Below are positions 9,615 through 18,124 of a stretch of DNA of 64,000 nt, piece by piece (within the stretch, counting starts at the first letter, position 1; each line of letters starts with the position of its first letter). Position numbers and translations under genes: made by a program. Origin of the DNA: Halobellus rufus (GTDB lineage: Archaea > Halobacteriota > Halobacteria > Halobacteriales > Haloferacaceae); the NCBI RefSeq assembly GCF_000739575.1, contig NZ_BBJO01000001.1, positions 1-64,000 on the forward strand. Direction: 5' to 3'. The notes below the pieces were generated by a model, which had not been told where the DNA came from, did no database searches, and saw nothing but the letters and a program-made list of their open reading frames with translations.

Positions 9615-10616
9615 ATGGCAAAACCGAATCAAACGCCAACGACTCCCGACGATATCCCGTTCCCCCTCCTCGAGCGGGGCGATGTTGTCCGCCTCAAGGA
9701 CCCCTACGAGCTCGCACCGAGTCGGTATCTCGCTACCGACACCGAAGCCACTGCAGCTGCGCTCGCTGCTACGAGCATTGACCCCGATGACCTCCCCGAC
9801 CATCTCGACATCGAGCACGTCCTCCACTCCCCTCAGTACGAGGAAATCGACTCCGCCCCACCCATTCGCACCTTCACGCACGGGATCGTCGCGGAAGTCG
9901 CTACCCGGTACCCCGCTCGTGACTTCGATCTGCCGGACGGCCGCATCGTCGACTACCAGAGTGTCGGCGGAGGCCCACCTCGAAATGTCGCTCTCTTCCT
10001 TTTCAATCCCGAGACTGGCCTCATCTTCCTTGACCACGGCGCCGGCGAAACCGGCCGCCCTACTTTCGTTGACTTCCACATTCAGTGCCTCATCCTCGTC
10101 CAGAAGCACAACGAGGCCTATTCCCACCGCGAAATAGACATTGGGGCTGTCTACAACCTCTGGGGAATCACCGATATCGTCGACACACTCCCGGGCGACG
10201 ACACCGACGAACCAACCGAACCGCAGCCCTTCCTCTCTTTGACTGAGACCGGCCCCGCAGCGGCCGCCAGCGGTTCTTGGCTCAGCGTCGACCCTGATCG
10301 CCTCATCAGGTCACTCGCCGCCGAAGCCCAAGAACGGCTCCAGAACGAGAGTCCCAGTCTCTATGACGCGATCCACAACACGATCGAGTCCAACCGAGCC
10401 GACCTCTGGCGTGAGCTCTCCTTCGTCGAACAGATAGCACTCGCCGACCAACTCACCGAAATGTACAGCCTTGAGGACGCCTACGAAACAGAACAAGCCA
10501 GCGAGGCACCCTACGGTAGTGAGGATTGGCGTGAAGCCATCCTCAGCGGTTACTTCTGGCATATTCTCCAGAGCGCGATCATAGCCGTCCTCGACGCCGA
10601 CCACGACGACCTTTGA
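9615..10616 (+). CDS. Haloarchaeal protein of unknown function
   Basis: 333 residues, acidic, soluble, start at MAKPNQ. A GDVVRLKDPYEL segment near residue 25 and a DGRIVDYQSVGG segment near 105 look like beta-rich modules. The C-terminal half is helical (AQERLQNE, FVEQIALADQL). No catalytic motif, signal peptide or membrane segment was seen. Divergent from PadR, which may regulate it. Confidence 0.6.
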   Translation: MAKPNQTPTTPDDIPFPLLERGDVVRLKDPYELAPSRYLATDTEATAAALAATSIDPDDLPDHLDIEHVLHSPQYEEIDSAPPIRTFTHGIVAEVATRYPARDFDLPDGRIVDYQSVGGGPPRNVALFLFNPETGLIFLDHGAGETGRPTFVDFHIQCLILVQKHNEAYSHREIDIGAVYNLWGITDIVDTLPGDDTDEPTEPQPFLSLTETGPAAAASGSWLSVDPDRLIRSLAAEAQERLQNESPSLYDAIHNTIESNRADLWRELSFVEQIALADQLTEMYSLEDAYETEQASEAPYGSEDWREAILSGYFWHILQSAIIAVLDADHDDL

Positions 10617-10716
10617 TCGAGTGCCTCCCTTGTGAGTGTCCAAAGATTCTGTCAGGGGTAGTACTACCCCTCGCGTTTCTCCTCGTCCACACTGAGTCGA
10701 ACGGTGCGATCGAACT

Positions 10717-11133
10717 ATGTCCACACAGCCCTCAACGAAAATCCTCTGCCACTGGTCAACGATGGTCGACACTGCGACCAACGTCGCCATCGACTCGAAC
10801 GATCAGTCCCATCGCGTCGTCATCCGGGAATGGCCTGACCGCCCCCAGGTCGACATCGTCCACGAGCAGCGCGTTGGCGCAGGCGACGACTGGCAGACAG
10901 CGGATCTCAAGGAAGTTCACCCACTCGTCCACCGAAGCACGACTACGCTCTGTACGTGGGTAAAAACGCGTTATGACCGAGGGATCGCAATGGCGAGCTA
11001 CCGGAACGATATCGAGCATCGGGTCGTTATTCGCCCTATCGAACCCGCCGATGGTTTCGAGGTCGTTCACGAACGCCGCGGGCCCAGCGAGGACACCTGG
11101 ACGACCGTCGACGACCACCAGATCACCGCCTAG
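10717..11133 (+). CDS. Small protein with internal duplication
   Basis: 138 residues. Two copies of a ~33-residue unit are visible: HRVVIREWPD...VDIVHEQRVGAGDDWQTAD and HRVVIRPIEP...FEVVHERRGPSEDTWTTVD. The protein is therefore a tandem repeat of a small beta-type domain. CHW and TLC cysteines precede each copy. No function is known. It lies 100 nt after the 9615 gene and may share its transcript. Confidence 0.55.
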   Translation: MSTQPSTKILCHWSTMVDTATNVAIDSNDQSHRVVIREWPDRPQVDIVHEQRVGAGDDWQTADLKEVHPLVHRSTTTLCTWVKTRYDRGIAMASYRNDIEHRVVIRPIEPADGFEVVHERRGPSEDTWTTVDDHQITA

Positions 11134-11147
11134 CCACACACAGACTG

Positions 11148-11503
11148 ATGCCACGAGACAGATTCATCGGCGACAGCCAGAGGATGCCCTCGAAGCGTTC
11201 ATCGACGGGTGGTGTCGCAAACACGAACGAGACGGCTACAGCTATGCCTACCAAGTCAAGCGAATCACCGAGGGTCCAGAGGACAAGCCGAACGCCGACG
11301 CGAAGTTCCGGTTCACGCGAAAAGAGACGCTCTACTCGCCGACCTACCGGGAATACGAGGGCTACATCTACGAGATACACGACGGTCGGTACGCGGTTGA
11401 ACACTGGGATAGCCACGTTGATCGAAACACGCCACCCCCGAAGCCTCCGGGGAAGACACCGCGCCGTCTTCGCGGACGGCGACCGCGCGACACGCGATAC
11501 TGA
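11148..11503 (+). pseudogene. Small conserved protein, probably frameshifted near its start
   Basis: The protein-like part (DALEAFIDGWCRKHERDG, then YREYEGYIYEIHDGRYAVEHWDSHVDRN) is open from before 11180 to 11503 but has no good start in its own frame. ATG 11148 starts a different frame, MPRDRFIGDSQR, which would join naturally to DALEAF if one base were gained or lost near 11185. A genuine start far upstream (11051), overlapping the previous gene, is the alternative. Function unknown. Confidence 0.45.
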
Positions 11504-11549
11504 TCCAGTACGTCGAAACACCCGTTTTGTTGCGGGCTGACTACAACAC

Positions 11550-11896
11550 AAGACGACGGCCCCCGACCACCACACCAACGCGGACGGGGACGCTGAACTA
11601 CGATCCCGACTGGCCCGTGCCCTCGCTACCAGCGGTTTCGAGGACGTCCTCATCACCGACCGAGAGACCGCCAAGAAGGTCCTCACGGTGAAGCGCCAGC
11701 AACTCATCTCCCGCATCCGTGAAGGCGACATCAAGTTCGTCCGCGCCCTCGCCGATGGCCTCGATCGCGACGTCTCCGGCGTCAGTCGCGACCTCAATCT
11801 TCTCTTTGAGGCCGATACATCGAGTTCGATACCGACGACCAACGCAAAATCCCCTACCTCAAGCACGACACTATCGTCGCCGAACCCATCGCGTAG
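11550..11896 (+). pseudogene. Helix-turn-helix (MarR/HVO_A0114-like) regulator, degenerate
   Basis: A winged-helix sequence runs LRSRLARALATSGFEDVL, KRQQLISRIREGD, VRALADGLDRDVSGVSRDLNLLFEAD. At 11816 it shifts frame, continuing as YIEFDTDDQRKIPYLKHD to a stop at 11896. At the expected start the codon before Thr-Thr is AAG (11550-11552) where ATG would be expected. Two lesions suggest a true pseudogene rather than one sequencing error. Similar proteins are putative DNA-binding antitoxin-like regulators. Confidence 0.6.
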
Positions 11897-11900
11897 CGAC

Positions 11901-12374
11901 CTACGGACTCGGGCGAACGCTGTCCGGGAGACTCGGGACACGGTCACGAAGCTCAGTGAGGCAAGTTTCGAGGATTGCCATCGGATTCGAGTCTGTGAAG
12001 GATGCAGACTCACGGTGCGGTGCTGGCCACGCTTCGTGGTCAACTTGGAAATGGCTTGGGCCGAGCTTCTCGTGGGTTTTGTCTTGATGCCAGCCACATG
12101 ACCACGGGGTCCTCGGTTCATTATACTGAATGCGGAACTCATCGCGCTTGGAATGGGGGCGCCACTCGAATTCAAGTGTCGCGTCGCCAGCATCCGTGTT
12201 TTGGTCAAAAAAGACCGCGCGATCGAGGGTCGCTACGAGACGGACTGGCCGCATCGGACTTGGTTTGGCTTCTACGGTCGTCACGCCAGCTTCCCGTTGA
12301 AGTCGATTTGTAACCCGTTTGTGGACCTCGTATCGGTGGAGATGCGTGTCTCCAGAAATCGGTGGATTTCCCAT
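11901..12374 (-). CDS. Unknown protein, possible TumE-like toxin of a regulator/effector pair
   Basis: 157 residues, second gene of a minus-strand pair, 15 nt after the winged-helix gene. Visible features are VRLVATLDRAVFF, a beta-rich LEFEWRPH region, and a Trp/His/Cys-rich CGWHQDKTHEKLGPSHFQ segment. The last resembles haloarchaeal proteins annotated as TumE-family toxins, but this rests on memory of the pattern only. The position after an HTH gene with a palindromic promoter fits a toxin-antitoxin operon. Confidence 0.5.
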   Translation of the reverse strand: MGNPPISGDTHLHRYEVHKRVTNRLQREAGVTTVEAKPSPMRPVRLVATLDRAVFFDQNTDAGDATLEFEWRPHSKRDEFRIQYNEPRTPWSCGWHQDKTHEKLGPSHFQVDHEAWPAPHRESASFTDSNPMAILETCLTELRDRVPSLPDSVRPSP

Positions 12375-12389
12375 TTTACTGTCACCGAG

Positions 12390-12908
12390 TCAGTTGGCGG
12401 AGGCAATACGACTCTCACGAGTCGCCTCAATCGTATCATAGAGCTGAATCGCCTGCTTAATGAGCATCGCTTGGTGCTCATAGTAGTCCCAATCCTCCGC
12501 GTCGTGGCGCCGCTGCTGGCGTTCGGATGCCGGAAGATCATCACCGACGGTCGCCCGAAGTTCGTCAGCGGACTCCACATCGTACTCCTCTTTCCACTCG
12601 TCGATATCGTCCCGGATTGCATCTAGTTCAGCCGTGAGTTCGTCTTTTCGATGGTCGTTGACGAGGTCACGGATCTGATCGAAATACTGGGTGACTGGAT
12701 CTGGATAGTAGCGGGTCTCGCGGCCCCGCTGGATCGTTGCGAGTTTATCCGCTTCGACCAGTTGCGTGAGATACTTTTCAGCCGTGTTTCGGGCAACCCC
12801 AGCAGCCTCAGCGATCTCTCCCGCATTTTTTGGTTCACGAACCGTCATCGCAACCTCCCGAATCCGGGCGACCTTTGCCGTGTGATCCGTGGTTCCAGAG
12901 TCGCTCAT
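12390..12908 (-). CDS. Winged-helix regulator, putative antitoxin partner
   Basis: 172 residues. The N-terminal winged helix has REPKNAGEIAEAAGVARNTAEKYLTQLVEADKL and a wing RGRETRYYPDP. The C-terminal half is helical and charged (DELTAELDAIRDDIDEWKEEYD). It is first in the operon with the 11901-12374 gene, and two overlapping palindromes lie upstream of its start, consistent with self-repression. It diverges from the nuclease gene at 13047. Confidence 0.72.
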   Translation of the reverse strand: MSDSGTTDHTAKVARIREVAMTVREPKNAGEIAEAAGVARNTAEKYLTQLVEADKLATIQRGRETRYYPDPVTQYFDQIRDLVNDHRKDELTAELDAIRDDIDEWKEEYDVESADELRATVGDDLPASERQQRRHDAEDWDYYEHQAMLIKQAIQLYDTIEATRESRIASAN

Positions 12909-12939
12909 ACACGTATTCGGATCTCCAGCACCATTACTG

Positions 12940-12966
12940 TTTTGAATCCTAGTTCAAAATATTGAA
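12940..12966. promoter_or_regulatory. Overlapping palindromes, probable operator of the winged-helix gene
   Basis: TTTTGAA-TCCTAG-TTCAAAA (12940-12959) is a perfect inverted repeat. It overlaps a second one, TTCAA-AATA-TTGAA (12953-12966). Both lie 32-58 nt upstream of the minus-strand start at 12908 and also upstream of the nuclease gene at 13047. They suit a dimeric winged-helix repressor. Confidence 0.55.
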
Positions 12967-13046
12967 TTAGTCTTGTTTTTCGCCCGCATACCGACGAACG
13001 GGCCTCGCATCCATCGCTGCGACGCCGTTCGAAGAGGAGATTCACT

Positions 13047-13856
13047 ATGATCGACTTCGAGTCCGCAATCCAGTCAACACTCATCCAGCTCAACGATGAG
13101 CATAGCCACACCGAGCTCGACCCCTACACTTTCCACCCGAGTCAGCTCGCGAAGTGCCCCCGCCAATGCTACAACTCAAAACTCGGTCTTCTCGACCATA
13201 CCGACGCGCTTGGCACCTTCCACACAGGAACCACCATCCACGAGTTTATGGAAAACGAGGTCATCCCAGACCTCGACGTCGAAATCCAGCGCGAAGTCGC
13301 AATCGAGATGGAGGTGGACGGGCTTACGATCATCGGCCATGCCGACCTGTACGAGCCCGGCACCAACACTGCCTACGACTACAAGTCGCGAGCCAACTGG
13401 TATCGGTTCAATCCACCCATCGAGCGCCATCTGGATCAGATCTATCTCTATATGAAGGCGCTTGGCGCGTCTCAGGGTCAGATTGTGTACCTCGCGAAGT
13501 CCGATCTTGAGGTTCGGACGTGGCCACCGGAGAGTGCCGGCATCGATGCCTTCGGTCCCGACCCGGGGCGTGTCCAGGACCTTCTCGAGAAAGGTAAGCA
13601 CATCGCCGCCACAATTATCGACGAGGGCTACCCGACGAGCAAAGAAGACATTCCCTTCAAGACGTGCGACTGCTGGCTCTGCGAGAAGGAATCCCTTCGC
13701 TTCGATCATATCCAAATGGATACCGACTCGACCGTAGCGCGCAACGCACTCGGAGTAGAAGGCGACGATACAACGGACTTCGAAGCGACTGAGGATGACA
13801 ACAGCGGGGACGCTACAAGTAGTAGTGAAGTCTCCCAATCTCCTGCTGACGTCTGA
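13047..13856 (+). CDS. Cas4/RecB-like PD-(D/E)XK nuclease
   Basis: 269 residues. FHPSQLAKCPRQCYN near residue 30 and CDCWLCEKE near 212 give clustered cysteines like the Fe-S Cas4/AddB nucleases. The core has IIGHADLYEP, AYDYKS (the D...D/E-x-K active site) and a Q..LYMKALG motif. It probably cuts or trims DNA. The C-terminal ~45 residues are acidic and disordered. No cas genes or CRISPR repeats lie nearby, so a role in replication or element maintenance is as likely as defence. Confidence 0.78.
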   Translation: MIDFESAIQSTLIQLNDEHSHTELDPYTFHPSQLAKCPRQCYNSKLGLLDHTDALGTFHTGTTIHEFMENEVIPDLDVEIQREVAIEMEVDGLTIIGHADLYEPGTNTAYDYKSRANWYRFNPPIERHLDQIYLYMKALGASQGQIVYLAKSDLEVRTWPPESAGIDAFGPDPGRVQDLLEKGKHIAATIIDEGYPTSKEDIPFKTCDCWLCEKESLRFDHIQMDTDSTVARNALGVEGDDTTDFEATEDDNSGDATSSSEVSQSPADV

Positions 13857-13930
13857 ACACTATCATCTACCGCCTTCATTCTCATCTGTCTCCGGCAAAC
13901 CGCTTTGATGAATTCTATCGAGAACTCAGA

Positions 13931-14491
13931 TTAGCTCAGTAACCCAAGATCGTTGAGCCGATCTTCGATGTTTACGAGGGCTTTTTCAGCGTCATCGAGT
14001 TGTGTTCCACCAGTGATGACGAGTTTCCCACTTCCAAAGAGGAGTGCGACCACGTCCGGGTCATCGAGTCGGTAGACAAGCCCGGGGAACTGTTCAGGTT
14101 CGTATTCGACGCTTTCGAGGCCCAGACCGATCGCGATCGCATTCAAATTGAGTGTGTGGTCGAGATCCCCACTCGAGACAATATTCTGAATTTCAATCTT
14201 CGGCGATGCTGCGACATCGACCCCCAACTCGCGGAGTTCGTCGAAGACGTGCTTAAGCGCAGTCGTCACGTCATCAACGCTGTTCGCTCCCGTACAGACG
14301 ACTTTCCCCGAGCGGAAGATGAGTGCTGCGGCTTTTGGATCGTGCATCCGATACACGAGTCCCGGGAAGTTATCGGGGTCGTAGTCGGTCGCTCCTAAAT
14401 CCCCAGAGAGCGTTTCGAGGTCGAGTTCTTGACCGATATCGGACGAGGCAACGACGTTCTCGACTTGAATTGACTCCGTTGTCATACTCAT
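13931..14491 (-). CDS. tbp: TATA-box binding protein
   Basis: 186 residues with the two-fold TBP repeat. Each half has an IQVENVVAS / IEIQNIVSS strand, a FPGLVYR motif, and a FRSGKVVCTGA / FGSGKLVITGG motif. It binds TATA elements and recruits TFB and RNA polymerase. The start is ATG 14491, or 14485 by skipping two codons. Haloarchaea often carry several tbp genes, some on plasmids; this one is probably an accessory paralogue. It is transcribed alone. Confidence 0.93.
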   Translation of the reverse strand: MSMTTESIQVENVVASSDIGQELDLETLSGDLGATDYDPDNFPGLVYRMHDPKAAALIFRSGKVVCTGANSVDDVTTALKHVFDELRELGVDVAASPKIEIQNIVSSGDLDHTLNLNAIAIGLGLESVEYEPEQFPGLVYRLDDPDVVALLFGSGKLVITGGTQLDDAEKALVNIEDRLNDLGLLS

Positions 14492-14569
14492 AGGGATATC
14501 TACCAGTCACGAGTGTCTTAAAAACAGGTGGGTGAATTCGAGCGATGGGGGTAGTACTTTCTGACCGAG

Positions 14570-14737
14570 CTAGAGGTCGCGGGGCTGGACAGTTTTCCGA
14601 TCGTTTTCCTCGGCACGACGGGCTGCATCTTCGAGCACTTCAGTTACTTCGTCGTCCAGTGCTTCGTAGAAATCCGCCGAGACGTTGTGGTCGTTGAGTG
14701 CTTCTTTCACGGCCGATTTGACAATCAGGTCTGCCAT
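14570..14737 (-). CDS. DUF1931-type histone-fold protein
   Basis: 55 residues starting MADLIVKSAVKEAL and ending RKTVQPRDL. The KSAVKEAL...NVSADFYEALDDEVTEVLEDAARRAEEN pattern is the single histone fold of the DUF1931 family, found in archaea. A longer in-frame reading to 14845 exists, but the short start matches the family. It may bind DNA or act as a chromatin-like factor. It lies next to tbp and a PadR gene. Confidence 0.75.
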   Translation of the reverse strand: MADLIVKSAVKEALNDHNVSADFYEALDDEVTEVLEDAARRAEENDRKTVQPRDL

Positions 14738-14843
14738 ACACTCAGGTTGTTCTCTCGTCCTCTGTATAAACATACAGATATCTGACTCGGTTCCTCTAGG
14801 AGTGTTCACGGCCACTTTCAGGGCAACAGACGTATTCAATAGC

Positions 14844-14860
14844 ACTACGTATCAAGTAGT
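14844..14860. promoter_or_regulatory. Inverted repeat before PadR gene
   Basis: ACTAC-GTATCAA-GTAGT lies 6-22 nt upstream of the PadR start at 14867. The position suits self-repression by a dimer. Its arms are only 5 bp, so chance is possible. Confidence 0.4.
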
Positions 14861-14866
14861 AGGACG

Positions 14867-15160
14867 ATGCACGATCTGACTGGATTCCAACGGGACCTCC
14901 TGTACGTGATCGCTGGCCTTGATGAGCCCCACGGCCTCGCCATCAAGGAAGAACTCGAAAACTACTACGAGAAAGAGATCCATCACGGCCGACTCTACCC
15001 GAACCTCGACACGCTTGTTGAGAAAGGGCTTGTCGAGAAAGGAGAGAAAGATCGGCGAACGAATGTCTATACGCTTACGCGTCGTGGGCGTCGTGAAATC
15101 GAGGCTCGACGCGAGTGGGAGTACCAGTATGTCGAACCCGCAGAGTCAGCTCCTGCGTAG
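14867..15160 (+). CDS. PadR-family transcriptional regulator
   Basis: 97 residues, paralogue of the 9183-9518 protein (shared FQRD, GLAIK.ELE.YY, HGRLYPNLD.LVE.GL). It is a single winged helix with a short C-terminal tail. No Shine-Dalgarno is seen, so it is probably leaderless. Its targets may be itself and the gene at 15227. Confidence 0.85.
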   Translation: MHDLTGFQRDLLYVIAGLDEPHGLAIKEELENYYEKEIHHGRLYPNLDTLVEKGLVEKGEKDRRTNVYTLTRRGRREIEARREWEYQYVEPAESAPA

Positions 15161-15226
15161 ATACGCTTAAACAGTCAATCCGACTATCGAACGAAGTTTA
15201 CTCCTCTCCACTATTATATCATTCAG

Positions 15227-16129
15227 ATGGACGACGACGTGTTCTTCGAACAGCTACAGTCAATCTGTTCAGATGCTGTTGAGTCGTACCGGGCGGAGTA
15301 CCCGGACGCACCACCCCTAACCGAGTCACTCCAACAGAATTCCGATGGCCCCCTCGCGAGCGAGGCTGACCTCCACGAACGGTTCGATGAACTCACGCGA
15401 TTTTACGACGATCTTCTCGATGTCGATTCCACACAGTACCGCGAGATGTGGCGCAAGCATCTCGTTTACGACTGTTCGCGTAGGGAGCGTCTCGCACTCC
15501 TCACGAGCGATCTGCCGGCCTCATTGACGCTCGTGTTCATCGAAGGGCGATATTCCGCGCGGACGGGCAGAATCGGCGTGAGCCCAGGCCAGCTCCCCGA
15601 GACGACGGCGTACACGTATTTAGCGTCGGAGTTGTGCCACGCGTATCAGCACCAGTTTGACTCACCAACTTGGAAGCACCCATACTTGCAGGAAGGTTTC
15701 GAGCAGGCTGTGTCAGTCTGTACGCAAGCTCATTTCGCCACTGAGCTACAGTACGACTTCTTGGCTCATCTCGCGGAGAGACAGCATACGAAGACGCTCT
15801 TGGAGGGCGTCCTTGCCCACGGAACGCGTCGAGGCGGGATCACACCGGCAGCTGTTCGTGAACTCGGTGTTACCGACGAGGAGCTGGCTGCACTTCGATC
15901 TCATCGTTTGTGGCGACCTCTCGGATATCTTCGCCCTCGATACTGGTGGAGCGACGTTGCGTTCCTCCCTGAATACGCTCTCTTCGGCTCATTGCTCCTC
16001 GTGAGTGAGACAGCAGACGTTTCGGCTCCCTATGCCCGGGCGTTCCACGGCAACCACCCGTGGACATCAGCTATCGACGAAATCACTGCCTCAACGCCCG
16101 GCTGGCTCTGGCGCTTCTATCATCAATAA
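15227..16129 (+). CDS. Unknown protein with metallopeptidase-like HxxxH segment
   Basis: 300 residues, soluble. Around residue 138 it reads YLASELCHAYQHQF, followed by PYLQEGFEQAVS. This resembles gluzincin-like proteases in which two histidines and a downstream glutamate bind zinc, but the canonical HExxH glutamate position is not met exactly. The C-terminal third is aromatic-rich (YLRPRYWWSD). No signal peptide was seen. Downstream of padR, possibly controlled by it. The peptidase idea is inference. Confidence 0.5.
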   Translation: MDDDVFFEQLQSICSDAVESYRAEYPDAPPLTESLQQNSDGPLASEADLHERFDELTRFYDDLLDVDSTQYREMWRKHLVYDCSRRERLALLTSDLPASLTLVFIEGRYSARTGRIGVSPGQLPETTAYTYLASELCHAYQHQFDSPTWKHPYLQEGFEQAVSVCTQAHFATELQYDFLAHLAERQHTKTLLEGVLAHGTRRGGITPAAVRELGVTDEELAALRSHRLWRPLGYLRPRYWWSDVAFLPEYALFGSLLLVSETADVSAPYARAFHGNHPWTSAIDEITASTPGWLWRFYHQ

Positions 16130-16324
16130 CAACCATCCTGACGGACGAAGGCGAGTCTTCAGCTAGCTTATCGACCTGTTCAAGCTCCTACTCCTCGGGA
16201 TCAGCGGCCGTCCTCAATAGGTTTCATCGTGGCGTAAGTCCGATGGGGACCATAGCGTGACTGATCGAGAAACCAATTACAGGAGAGCAATTATGCTCGA
16301 CTCGCTCTGTTACTGTGGATACTG

Positions 16325-17485
16325 TTATCGGTATGGATTCCACTCGTAGACAGTTTCACCATCATCTGTCTCGGAGGCTTGATAATTGACTGAGTGGTCC
16401 CAGCCACCATGTCGCCAGAGCTGATCGAACGTCTTCCGCATCACATCCGGGACATCGACATCTGGATTGTCGATTTGGACGCGATTCAACCGTATCTCGT
16501 CCTTGGTGAAAGGTCGCACATTGCTGGGTGGTCGGTTTGATCCACTTGGTCGGGAAAGTGTGTACCCCTCGGCACCCAGTATGCTGACGTACACATAGTA
16601 GGGCGGGTAGATGTCTGCTTCGTCAAACGTCCCGAGAGCAGTGTGGACGAAGTTCGCTATGAGTCGATCAATAGACGTCCGGAGTTGGGGGTTGTCGCTG
16701 GGATACAGAGCTGTGAAGATACCTTCAGTCCACCCGTCCCGATGGATAGCAGTGTATCGCTCCCTCTCGGTGCCATCATGGAAGCGTCGATTATTTTCGG
16801 TGATCTTCACCTTCGGTCGTGTTACAGCGTATGCATCACGTTTTTCGAACTGAGGTGGGTGGGGGAGGTCGCCTGCATACCGGTCGTGATGGTCGTCAAC
16901 GGCTTCCTGAGGAATGACATGGACGACAACCAAGGCTGGGTCCTCGACAATTGTCCCATCGGGAGCTTGTCGGCGCTTCACACGATCCAGCAAATCCTCA
17001 TAGAGATCATCTACTTCTGACTCAATGTCTACGAACGGTCGATTGGGGTCGACACGGAGGTGTTCCCGGATCAGATCGTTGTTCTCACGATCGCCCACCA
17101 AGCTGTTCCGGATTTTCGAGAAGTCCCAAACCGTCGTGGGAATTCCCCATTCCTCGTGGAGCTCCTCTTCAACCCGATCCCGTTTGGTCGTACTGGGGTC
17201 TTGTGTTGTGGCGAAAATGTAGAAGTCAAAGTCACGATCGAAGTTCTCAACAGCTGTTTCGATGTCGTCGTGGGCTTTCCCGACCCAATTGTCCTTCTGC
17301 ACGGAGCAATGAAGGATCCCGTCTCGGTCACCATCCACGAGGAAGGCGTCGCGACCGCCATCGGGACCGCTTGTCCCCGTTGGATCCACTGTGTATCCTT
17401 CCCGCTCCAATAAATCGTGCATCAACCGCTCAAACCGGTCACTGCCTACTGTTTGGAGAGCGACCTCAATTCGGCTGTTCGACAT
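16325..17485 (-). CDS. Mrr-like restriction endonuclease-fold protein
   Basis: 386 residues. The N-terminus has FERLMHDLLEREGY, GPDGGRDAFLV and ILHCSVQKD, matching the Mrr_cat / PD-(D/E)XK pattern (D...QxK) of endonucleases that cut modified or foreign DNA. Residues ~130-380 are an unrecognised domain with VVVHVIPQEAVDDHHDRYAG. It is transcribed alone, away from the iteron region. A role against modified DNA is inferred from the fold only. Confidence 0.68.
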   Translation of the reverse strand: MSNSRIEVALQTVGSDRFERLMHDLLEREGYTVDPTGTSGPDGGRDAFLVDGDRDGILHCSVQKDNWVGKAHDDIETAVENFDRDFDFYIFATTQDPSTTKRDRVEEELHEEWGIPTTVWDFSKIRNSLVGDRENNDLIREHLRVDPNRPFVDIESEVDDLYEDLLDRVKRRQAPDGTIVEDPALVVVHVIPQEAVDDHHDRYAGDLPHPPQFEKRDAYAVTRPKVKITENNRRFHDGTERERYTAIHRDGWTEGIFTALYPSDNPQLRTSIDRLIANFVHTALGTFDEADIYPPYYVYVSILGAEGYTLSRPSGSNRPPSNVRPFTKDEIRLNRVQIDNPDVDVPDVMRKTFDQLWRHGGWDHSVNYQASETDDGETVYEWNPYR

Positions 17486-17748
17486 AGTTGTGTATACTCT
17501 TTGTTTTAGTTAGTTGTATTGACTTCTTTGAGGATATCGACTTGAACGCTGCTTTCGAGCTGAAGACGCCGTTATATCCTATTTGTGGGGCTATTGCATA
17601 CACGGTATTCCCCTGCTGTAGCAACTCTTCTCGTTCAGTCGTACGAGGATGCTAACTCGGGATTCACCTATTTGTTCCATCGGTAGAAATTCCCAACCAA
17701 TTGGAATTTCCAACCCGACCACTATTCACACACTCCATCCTTCCCCCC

Positions 17749-18115
17749 TCAGATACATCAGATATCGCAGTCACCACAGAGCCGTCACGTTGGGAACATC
17801 AGCAATCTCAGATATGGAAGATATATCAGTAAGGGAAGTCGGCCACCATTGAGCTATCTATCTCATTCTCAAATACCTCAGATACATCAGTCATCTCAGT
17901 TTCGCTACTTACGGACCAGCTATCAGTTATCTCAGATACCGTAGTGAGATGGCGTGTTTACGAAAATAGTGTTAGATGCGTCAGATATCTCAGATACACC
18001 AGATAGGTTCCTCCCAAGAACTTCTCAACCTGTCTCATCCCTCGATCAATCTTCTCAGATACGTCAGATACAGCAGGTACGTCTGACAAACAATTATATC
18101 AGACGCCTCAGATAC
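17749..18115. repeat. 9-bp iterons TCAGATAYN upstream of parA (putative centromere)
   Basis: TCAGATAC or TCAGATAT occurs at 17749, 17758, 17808, 17878, 17932, 17981, 17990, 18055, 18064 and 18108. Three pairs are exactly 9 bp apart. The region is non-coding, lies between the Mrr-like gene and parA, and is a good candidate for a plasmid partition site or an operator bound by the partition partner. Confidence 0.7.
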
Positions 18116-18124
18116 ATAGGTCAT

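Noticed and set aside
12002-12626. Plus-strand frames across the toxin-like and winged-helix genes
   Set aside because: The minus strand encodes two coherent acidic proteins with an operator; the plus readings lack domains.
17749-18115. Iteron array as a CRISPR
   Set aside because: Repeat unit is 9 bp, spacing is irregular or immediate tandem, and no cas genes are near; the Cas4-like protein at 13047 stands alone.
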